A stretch of DNA of 64,000 nt from Whalleya microplaca (Eukaryota; Ascomycota; Sordariomycetes; Xylariales; Xylariaceae). The notes beneath the pieces are model-generated. The model was not told the origin of the DNA and ran no database searches. It saw only the letters and a program-made list of their open reading frames with translations. Of the stretch, positions 1-10,000 are shown in pieces (positions within the stretch are counted from its first letter, which is position 1; each line of letters opens with the position of its first letter). The stretch is from positions 372,001 through 436,000 of the forward strand of contig MU385742.1 of assembly GCA_022497155.1 (NCBI GenBank), given 5' to 3'. The position numbers and the translations under genes are program-made.

Positions 1-2259
1 AAACTCATCCCTTCTTCCGTCCTTTGTGCAGATTCCCCGACAACGGTTCTATACCCGTCACGGTCCAAAACGCAATGCTTCGTCCTCGAGAGTAAGCCTA
101 GGGATATATACGCTTCTCAACGGGATCTTAACAATCTGGTAACCCACTCTCGCAGGTGGTCTTCCTCTGCCCGAATATTTATTCGCACGTCACTAGATAC
201 CTAAACAGATATAGTATAATACACCCAGAGAGTTATTGAGAATTGTGTATGGCTGTCGGCTCAGCTAAGGCTTAAGGATCATCAAAAACTTCCAAGCTCA
301 AATCACAAAAGACATGTAGGGACGCATTCTTTTAGGCGCTGAGTGAGTATCTGGGGTATAATGGAAGATTACCTTATTAAAACATTGAGGAGTTCGTGAT
401 GAGAAAGCGCAGGGAGCTGCGACTGTTTCGCTGTTTCAGACCGTGGACGTTAAGAAGGGATCATATGTATTGAAGCCACCCTGTCTGCCTGTTTCAGCAT
501 ATATCCAGGGTTTTAAGATCCAGCTTGAATGGTCGGTCGGTAACGAGAATCCGGAGGCGCGGCCAAAGAAGGAAGGCGAACGGGGCTGAAGGCCCCACCG
601 AAGCTCTTACGCATATGCCAAGAGATCTGTCTCGCTTCGACTTGTGTCATTTCAGCTTCCCACACACACAGTAGTACAACTTCTTCCAAGAATCTCCAAG
701 AATCATCAAGGCTTAAGAAAACTTCGTTATCACGCATAAGCTTTCTTCAGCCTGGGTTCCCTGGGTTCCCCAGCTCTTGTGATGAATGCTTATTTCATCT
801 GGAATATTGTTTCTTTCTTGCTATTCCCTATTTTTCTTTCCATTGCCAAGTCCTGTCTAGACTACGGAATGCCAGTGTCTTTTTCCAGGGGCTCATTAGT
901 AGTACAGAATACACGGGCAATAGGTTCCGCTCCGCATCCGATAGACCCTCGGGACCAGCATCTTTACTAACCCTGCGTCGCTCTTGAAACAACTAACCAA
1001 TTTTTGAACTAATTTTTCGCAATTAGAATTTTCTAAAGACACGCGGACTATGATAAGCCATATGTCTTGTCAATGTCAAGAGAAGAGTCTGTGCTCAAGC
1101 AATAGAGTTGAAATCCGGTCCAAAGTATATACCTATGGCTTCTCGGTGCCCCGAATGGGAAAATCCCGAGTTCAGGACAGATGAATTCGTCTACAACAAT
1201 TTTCGAGAGTCTGATATCGTGAGTTTTGAACGTCTAATATATTGCCCATTAGGCTTAAGTTGATCCCATCGAGTTTACGAAGTCAATTCGAATTTTGTTG
1301 CCTCACTGAGTCGGGCTACCTACATACTGATGTATATGTACTCTTTAGAGTGCTGTACCTATAGTCCGTAAGGGAATCGTTCACTCCCAGATTGCCCGCA
1401 CTTTGTATCGCGGACATTGCCGTCTAGAAGGTGGTCGCAAGCAGTCTCGCCTGTTCGGCACATTTGGCAGGCGTTGTCCGTAGATATCTAATTTAGTTGG
1501 CGTAATTCTTCGAACCATCGCCGTTGACAACCTGTTGACATTTGTCCGTGCAAGAGACCGCCCCGGGCGCTGGCGCGGCTTGTCAGCCCCTGCATTAGCC
1601 CCCGAAAACTCCAGGCCTATCCAGGTCCAGTGAGCTGACTCTGCCTGTCAGAGGCTCACATCAATGGAAACGGCTGCTCTAGCCCGTTTGGCTGGCTGCC
1701 CCACCATTCTGGCACACCGTTCGTCTTGGAAAGGTCGTGGTGGATTCTCTCAACCACACCACCTGTGACCATGACGACGCAACCCGGAGTCGAGTCAGAG
1801 AGTATGGCTTCTCATTTGCGCTCGAGACACAATACGCAACAATACCATGATCGCCCTTGGCTGGCTTGGCCCTGAGCTTGTTTGGGATCTTCCTGTCCCG
1901 TAGATCGAACGGTTGGTCAGCGGGAAATCATCCCCACCTTCTCTTTTCCTTGTCGTCCGTCGGCCGTTCATAAAGGAGAAGCTCTTGGCTCTCGTCTGTT
2001 CTTGTCATCATGAGTTTGTTCTCAGTCACGCAGCGGGTGTTCGATTCTCATATCACCTTTTCAGTTCCGTCTCTCATTCTTTGCTGGTGGTCTTGACTGA
2101 CGCCGCTTTTCTATTCTCTGTGAATTTTTTGGCCCTCCTGACCATCGTTTGGTGATAGATTCACCAAAGGTTCGGTTTCTTTCCCCCATCACACTCCCTC
2201 TTCCGTACCACCTGGTGTGGTGATTTGGATTTTACTTTCTTCCAGGCGGTACTGTCAAG
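1..2259. other. intergenic region and protease 5' leader
   Basis: I see no convincing gene here. Short open frames (for example 513-737 on the minus strand and 779-970 on the plus strand) lack recognisable domains. The last 350 bases before the protease start are pyrimidine-rich on the plus strand, as expected of a fungal promoter and 5' leader. Confidence 0.55.
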
Positions 2260-3627
2260 ATGCAGTCCTTCGCAAAGTTGCTCTTGCTTCTCGGCCTCTT
2301 GGCCTTAACCTCCGCCTCGCCGGCCAGAATTCAGAAACGGGGTGTATACAAAGTTGAGCGGGTAGCGAATCCCAACTACACGGGGCGTCACGGCGCTCGA
2401 GCGTTGCTGAAGACATTACGGAAATACCGCATGCCGATACCAGCCCATGTTGTGGAGGCTGCTCAAGAAGCAAACCCGTTGATCTCAAAGAGGGATCCGC
2501 GCAAGAAGAAGGGCAAGGGTACTAAAGGCACGGCAGGAGGAGCTACAAACGCCGCGAACGGAACGGCCTCAGCTGCTGCAGCGGGTAACCAAACTGGAAC
2601 TGTAGCCAACAACCCCGAAGCCAACGACGTCGAGTACTTGTCTCCCGTGAAGATCGGTGGACAGACGCTGAACCTCGACTTCGACTCTGGCTCATCCGAT
2701 CTATGGGTCTTCAACTCGCAACTGAGCAATGCCGCGAGCTCAGGCCATCAAATCTACGACCCAACCAAGTCCAACACTTTTGCTCTTATGCAGGGTGCTT
2801 CGTTCCAGATCTCTTATGGTGATGGCTCGGGGGCTGCTGGTAATGTCGGGACCGATACCGTCGACATTGGTGGTGCTACTGCCACAAACCAGGCTATAGA
2901 AATGGCTACTGCGGTCTCCCAGTCTTTCGTCCAGGATACTGCCAACAACGGTCTAGTTGGCCTCGCCTTCAGCCAGATCAACACTGTACAGCCACAGCAG
3001 CAAAAGACGTTCTTCGACAATGTCATGTCGTCGCTCGCCGAACCCGTCTTCACCGCCGACCTCCGCCCTCAAGCAGCCGGTGCGTATGAGTTTGGCGCCG
3101 TGGACACATCTAAGTTCACCGGTGCCATGACATGGGTTCCTGTCAACACCACGAGTGGCTTCTGGCAGTTCACCAGCGAGTCGTTTGCCGTGAACGGTGG
3201 CCAGGCCCAGACCTCCACCGCCGGAGCACAGGCTATCGCCGACACCGGCACCACTCTTCTCATGGCCGACCCGGCCGTCACACAGGCGTATTATTCGCAA
3301 GTCCAGGGTGCTACCAACAATCAGCAGGCCGGCGGTATCACATTCCCGTGTAGTGCGACGCTGCCCGACCTCCAGTTGGACGTCGGTGGCACCATGGCCA
3401 CCGTCAAGGGCACCGACATCAAGTTCGCCCAGGTCGACGACCAGAGTAAGTTATTATCATACTACAGACCGATTCGATGGTCACTCCGCTAACAAGTAAC
3501 AGCTTGCTTCGGTGGCCTCCAGGCTTCATCGTCAGGACTGCAGATCTACGGTGACATCTTCTTCAAGAGCAACTTCGTCGCCTTCAACGGGGGCAATAAC
3601 TCGCTTGGCTTCGCGCAGCATGTATAA
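2260..3627 (+). CDS. secreted pepsin-type aspartic protease (family A1)
   Basis: Predicted extracellular endopeptidase of 436 residues from two exons (2260-3445 and 3503-3627; GTAAGT donor, 57-nt intron, frame preserved as D-Q-T-C-F-G-G). It starts with a signal peptide (MQSFAKLLLLLGLLALTSAS), followed by a propeptide with dibasic KR sites. Both halves of the A1 active site are present: DSGSSDLWVF with Asp142 and ADTGTTLLM with Asp328. The C-terminus (IYGDIFFKSNFVAFNGG...LGFAQ) is the normal end of penicillopepsin/aspergillopepsin-like enzymes. An unusual basic and Ala/Gly/Asn/Thr-rich low-complexity segment (residues about 85-118) lies between propeptide and catalytic domain. Without the intron the frame would stop at 3492 and lose the C-terminal strands. 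The family is clear; the exact orthologue is not. Confidence 0.92.
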
Positions 3628-6133
3628 GCCCGCTGTATATATATATGTACTACCTAGATTTTAAACATATAGTTCGTCACCCCATCTGCTGAGGATTTTG
3701 ACTTTATACTACAATTTTTGCTTCTCTTTCTCGCTCACTTGGATACGGGTGGGATATATAATAGACCTGATTTTTTGGTTACAGGGTGGCGCTGATGGTA
3801 GCGCTTGTATATATGTATGCATGCATTGTACTGTTATTGGGACTCTGGTCATGGGCGAGTCACATATATGAAGGATTACATCTTGCAATTTCTGCAAACG
3901 ACGCATGTTTCTGCATTCAGAAAATAGGGGCTGGGAAGACGAGGGACGATCGATAGATATCACGTATGCACGCATGTTTGAACTTTTTTCTCATCCTCAT
4001 GTGAATACGTAAATCAGATCCAGTCCAAGGAACTACTAGCTCAATGTAGTGAATGAGAATCATCAATCGATCACCACCAGGATCCCGAACATTCATCATC
4101 TGTGCGGTGTGGTACACTACTATATACAGGATACACTCGGCGACAATGTTACCGTGGCTAATTAACTAGAAACGATTTATACATCTTAGACCAGGAGACG
4201 CCGAAATAGCCAGTGGTCCTCGTATAAGGCGAAGTTTTCATTAATAATTGTTGAAGATCATGCATAGAGAACTTTCAGGAAACATCAAGACATCGAGCCA
4301 TACTGACTCGCAAAAAGCCTGTTAGCGACCTGCAACCCATCCACAGCGGACACTACCATTATTATTATTTCAGGGCAAGTTATGCCATGCGATCAACGGA
4401 TGTGCGTGCGCGCCGCTGATGAGATGTCGGGATGTGAGGGAGCCCGTGGGACAGATCGGATCGTCTCCTAGGTTAGGTACCTTGGGGGCGAAGCGGCGAT
4501 CTGAAACCGCACACGCTCGGGCGGAGGATCGGTCGCTTGGGGAAGCGATGGGGGATCTACAACATCGGCGCTTAAAGTAGTGATGTAAATTTAGTTACCA
4601 TGTTGGTTTAGAGATTTGTGGTCGAGGAATGTGAGTTGCGATGATGAGGGTTGTGTGTTGGCCTTATTGATTCCTTAGGTATGATGAGAATAGAGCTTTA
4701 CTTCGTACACTTTTGGGTTCCCCCCATGTAATCCAAGGATCTATGAATTAGCTGGTTGATTACTCTAGAAGCGAGCGATAGCATTCTGTCTCAAGTATTG
4801 CTTATAAAGCCCACGGATCATTGCCTTTAAAATCGGACTTCTAGATTAGGTACGCTTAGGCGCCCTTGAACTACGGATAGCAGACCAAGCTCAGAAGCAA
4901 TTATGAGTGTTGTCATTTCGTTCTATGAGTATTTTATGAAACCACCGCGTATTTTAAATAAAACTCTTGCATTAATTCCTCTCTTCATTTGTCAAGTTCT
5001 TTGAATAACATCCTCAGGCGACTTACGGGCTGGGCTCTCTTATGTTCATCTCTCTAACTGTGTCTAGTCCACTTGAGGCGAGCTCACTCAACCCTCTTTT
5101 CGCTGTCACCTACGAGCTCGAGTTAATCAAGTCAACATACAAAATATGTAGACAAAAATATGGATGACCTAGCTATGGCTCTACCATTATGACTACCTCA
5201 TGATTCAAAGGCAGCCATGATGATGATGAACTTGTTCACGTCCGTGAGGACGAAGATCTATCTACCTATGTCTACCTGCCAACGTACACAATATATTATT
5301 ATTTGTCAGCGCTCCATGGCGAATAGGGACGGCTGGAATATTAAATCAGAGCCAGCCAAAGGCAGTCATTTCTGCAATGAAGTGCATAACACTCATTCGA
5401 AGTGAGCATGTTGACATCTTTCTCCAGGTGGCTTTTCTCATTGTGACTCGGATCATACCACATTTATTTAGCTGAGTATCTATATTTTTATGACATTTTA
5501 TTGATTGGTTCTCCTGATACCTACCGCTGCTTACCAATTCCCGATCATATGAATCCCTCCCCGGAGCCAGTAACCCCGATACCATCCGGCAAGCTTCAGC
5601 CAATACCATTTATCGTAACGTCATCATTCTCATCACGCGAGCTGCCTGTAGGGTTGCAGCACATGTGATGTTGTTATTAAAGCTATTGATTCAACCTAGG
5701 GAAGCGTCTAATGTTTGATCTCGATGTTGGCAATAGATGGGTCGACTTGACTAGAAAGCAGATAAGGAAACTTGATGGAATCGTATACAAAGTAGGGTGG
5801 TGCACGCCAAACTTTAGTGCTCTCCAGGCAGCTTCGGAGTCTCATTCGATGAGAGGTCGTGAAGTCGTAATTGGTACGAACGCTCCATTGGGTCTATGCA
5901 ATGTCAGTCAGTAGGCTACGCACGCATGCACGAAGACCCTGGCCGCAGCTTCAAGCAGTGCTTCCGAATGTGACCTTCTTACCCAGTTCACTATTAGGTA
6001 ACGAATGGTGCTATAGGTCTGCCGAAACCGGAAATAATCGCTGGCATGAGTGGCTATGTGCTCAACACGAGCATACCTCGGCCTTTGGCATTGGGCAATG
6101 GTATATTAAATGGGGTCACGGGCAAAAATTATC

Positions 6134-6142
6134 TTATCAGAT
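6134..6142 (-). promoter_or_regulatory. candidate SreA-type iron GATA site (ATCTGATAA)
   Basis: The plus strand reads TTATCAGAT, the reverse complement of ATCTGATAA. This is an exact match to ATCWGATAA, the consensus described for the iron-sensing GATA repressor SreA of Aspergillus, which controls siderophore genes. It lies about 885 bp upstream of the synthetase start. Function is inferred from the match, the clustering with a second site and the siderophore-type gene downstream. Confidence 0.4.
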
Positions 6143-6690
6143 CCGAATCTCCACCTTGACCTCATCCACCCCCTTGCTTCTCTCATCGGACCTCGACCGA
6201 TCTAGCGTCACTCTACCCCTCCGTACTTGGACAACTGTTCGCGCAGACTTTGCCAGCAACCAATGCACTGGTACGGCATGCCAACCCGGTTCGGTAAGGA
6301 GGATTTTCACAACCTTATGCAATGTCAGTCTGATCTTCACCCCTCAATATGTATGCGTATGTCCAGGATTCAACCTGTCAACCTGTCACTAGTATGCAGT
6401 CTAATGCCATTCTACGATGGTATCAACTTTATAGGACTACGTGTAGGCCTCTCCAAAGATGGTGTAGTGACTTAATAATACACGCAGCGTCCTAGTGTAG
6501 ACCGGTGAAATATCCCAATCAAATTCTTCTAAATTCCACGCGGCACTACGAACCAAGGACAATATCCACACACCACCGAATCCTTACCTACAGTAGAAAC
6601 AGCCGTTGTAATGGTCGTTCCCCAGCCAAGGCTGACCCTTGCATACGCTGACCATCGTTTACTACGATGGGTTACCAGATTCGTTTAAAG

Positions 6691-6699
6691 TTATCTGAT
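6691..6699 (-). promoter_or_regulatory. candidate SreA-type iron GATA site (ATCAGATAA)
   Basis: The plus strand reads TTATCTGAT, whose complement ATCAGATAA is the other permitted form of ATCWGATAA. It is about 330 bp upstream of the synthetase start and in the same orientation as the distal site. A CCAAT pentamer at 6515-6519 lies between the two; CCAAT/HapX complexes also act on fungal iron genes, but a pentamer alone is weak evidence. Confidence 0.45.
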
Positions 6700-6865
6700 C
6701 CGGTAGCAGTGGAGTTCGACTGGCATTGGTGCCATCTTGGTCTTGTCTTAATGATGCTCTAATGCCCAAGAGGGATGCTGGATTGTAAACCGGCCTCGGT
6801 CACGACTCACCATCCTGTTTGTAAGGGTGGATCGTGAGAAAAGGCAGTAGCCGCTGTCGGCAAGA

Positions 6866-6889
6866 ACACGGAGACTAACACGGAGACTA
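6866..6889 (+). repeat. 12-bp tandem duplication in the synthetase promoter
   Basis: The unit ACACGGAGACTA occurs twice head to tail, about 140-160 bp before the synthetase start. It may be a recent slippage duplication or a paired binding site; I recognise no regulator for it. Confidence 0.7.
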
Positions 6890-7025
6890 ATGAGTGCCTG
6901 TTTTCCTACGCGGTCTTCTCATTTACGTGTCTGAACCTTTTTTTAACTTACGACGACCCGAGGATGAGAGAGCTCGCAATTCGAGCGCATGCATGTCCGT
7001 CAGTTGAGTGCCAACTCTAGCAACG

Positions 7026-10000
7026 ATGTCCGTCGTCACAAGTCCAACAGCCGCCATCCACACTCCTTCTCTTCACCCTGATGAATGCGATGCGAGCGGC
7101 CATCTATCGACGCCGCCTACAGACGTTGAGGAAGAAGGCTTGACCGCAGAGCAATTGGAACAGATATGGAGCTGGAATACACCTGTGCCCGAAACCCTGC
7201 GAACATGTATGCATACGTTGGTGACAGAACAAGCAAAGAAAGACCCTAGTCGCACGGCAGTGAACTCATGGGACGGCACTTTCACATATCAGGATGTCGA
7301 CTTAAAGTCGGACCAATTTGCAGCGCATCTAGTATCGGTAGGTGTCAAGATTGGATTGATTGTGCCACTATGTTTCGAGAAATCGAGATGGACCGTCGTC
7401 GCCGTACTGGCCGTCATGAAAGCCGGGGGAGCGTTTGCGCTCATGGACCCAAGTCAGCCTGAAGGGAGACTACGAACCATCGTTGAGCAGACCGGTGCCA
7501 CCACCATCGTAACGTCGAAGTTACAAGAGAACCTAGGTCGACGAATCGCATCCAATAAGACACATATCACCCTATCGAACGAGGAATTCGGTAGCTATGA
7601 CACCTCTCCAAAACTGTCGGTTGTGCCATCATATGCAAACCTCTATATTCAGTTCACGTCGGGTAGCACGGGTAAGCCAAAGGGTTGCGTGATAACGCAT
7701 GAGAACTACACGAGTGGTGCCGTACCGCGCTCTTCGGCAGTCGGGTACTCTGCACATTCGCGTGTCCTTGACTTCGCCTCGTACGCCTTCGACGTCTGCA
7801 TCGACTGCATGCTCTGCACGCTGTCCGTCGGGGGTTGTCTGTGCATTCCATCAGATGCAGATCGAGTAAACGACCTTAGCGGAGCCATTCGGAAGATGAA
7901 CGTAAATATGGCACATATGACACCATCGGTTGCTCGTGTTCTGGATCCCGACATCATACCGTCGCTGGAGGTACTCGGGTTGGGAGGTGAGGCGATCTCT
8001 GCAGGTGACGCGACGGCCTGGAGTCGGAACACCAAAGTGATCAATGCATATGGTCCTTCGGAGTGCACCGTCGGTTGTGCAGTTAACAGTGATGTAGGAG
8101 CTGAGAGTCACAAGGGACATGTCAGCATCGGCAGAGGCGTGGGAGGATCTCTGTGGATTGTCGACCCTGCCAACCATGACCGACTAATGCCTATTGATTC
8201 AATTGGCGAGCTTCTAGTTGAAGGCCCCATAGTTGGACCTGGATATTTGGATGACCCTGTGAAAACGGCCGAGGTATTCATTAACGATCCGAAATGGCTC
8301 CTAGTTGGAAGTCCGAAGCACAAGGGCCGGCTGGGCCGATTATACAAGACTGGCGACCTGGTGAGATACGATCCGGATGGTACGATCGTCTTCGTCGGCC
8401 GAGGCGATCAACAAGTGAAATTGCGCGGTCAGCGAATCGAACTTGCAGAGATCGAATACAATATGCGTGATCAACTGCCACCTGGAGCTCGTGTAGTTGC
8501 GGAAGTCATCAAGCCTGGCGGACCGGCTGGAGAACAAACATTAGTTGCCTTTATTGCTGAACGAGCAGGCTTAGTGTCGGACTCGGAGCCTCTTCTAGGG
8601 TCCTTCTCTCCTCAGGTCCAAGACGCACTCGCAAATATGAATAGCATCCTATCAGAGCACTTGCCGATATACATGGTACCGGCAGCATACATCCCGCTTC
8701 AAATCATGCCTCTACTAGTCTCAGCAAAGACTGATCGCAAGCGCCTCAGAGAGTTAGGGCTCTCTCTGAGCCGGAAGGACATCGCAGGCTTCGCTGCATT
8801 GACGGTACCACGAAAAGAACCTTCAACCGCAATGGAAAAGAAGCTTGCGCAGCTTTGGGGCCGCGTCATCGGCCCGGACGTTGAGATCGGTGCGCACGAC
8901 AATTTCTTCAACTTAGGGGGTGACTCGCTTCGCGCGATGAAATTGGTGGCCGAAGCGCGAACACAAGACGTTTCAATCACGGTGGCCGACATATTGAGCA
9001 ACCCGGTGCTCTCGGACATGGCTGTGGTGGCAAGGCCTTATTCTGGTGATGCGAATGTTGATATCCCCGCCTTCTCCCTTCTTGATGATCAATGGTCCGA
9101 GGACGCTGCCCGGCGCGATTGTGCCGACCTTTGCGATCTTGACCCCTCAAAGATCGAAGATGTCTATCCCTGCACGCCCTTGCAAGAAGGCCTCATGGCT
9201 TTGTCTGCTAAAGTCAGCGAAGCATATGTAGCCCAACGTGTGGTTGAATTTGCCGATGAGACGGCGGCGCAGAATCTCCTCAAAGCCTTTGAGTTGGCAT
9301 CTGCCGATTGCCCGATTCTCCGAACTAGGATCGTCCAGGTGCCTGGCCATGGCCTCATGCAAGTTGTCATCAAAGATAGCTTTGATTACCACTGGTTAAC
9401 AGGACAGAGTCTCAATGACTATCTGGTACAAGACCGAAGCAACCCTGTCCAACTCGGTAAGGCCCTAGTTAGATATGGGGTAATCGTCAATGAGAAGAAA
9501 ACGGGAAAGGCGCATTTTGTTTTGACAATGCACCATGCGCTCTACGATGGATGGTCGATGCCTCTAGTGGTTGAACGAGTCAATCGCGCCTACAACAATC
9601 TCAAAACCGAACGGCCAGCAGGATTTAAGCATTTCATAAAGTACCTTGAAAATATGAACCGCGAGGAATCAGAAGTTTATTGGCGAGAACGGCTACAGGG
9701 CGCGAATGGCAAGCAGTTCCCCGTCCTCCCGTTCTCAGGCTACCAACAACAAGCCGATTCTCTACTAGAGCATTACGTGCAGACCGGAAAACCTAATTCT
9801 GGGATAACTCTGGCAACGATTATTCGTGGTGCTTGGGCTCTCTTAGTGTCCTCTTATACGGCATCAAATGACGTTGTGTTCGGAGAAACATTGACTGGAC
9901 GCAACGCCCCCATTCCAGGGGTCGAAGAGATTGAAGGTCCCATGATCGCCACTATTCCCGTCCGAATAACCATCGACTCTACTGCTACCGTGAAGGAATA

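Larger units (their letters stand above)
3628..7025. other. intergenic region; long upstream region of the peptide synthetase
   Basis: A 3.4 kb stretch, AT-rich in parts, without a gene I can support. Frames at 5711-5914 and 5871-6392 show no family features and no good splice structure. The right half holds two ATCWGATAA-type motifs, a CCAAT pentamer (6515-6519) and a 12-bp tandem duplication, all upstream of the synthetase and listed or mentioned separately. Confidence 0.5.

Noticed and set aside
1913..2155. 80-codon frame upstream of the aspartic protease
   Set aside because: Its hydrophobic, Ser/Val/Leu-rich translation reflects the pyrimidine-rich leader; no family signature.
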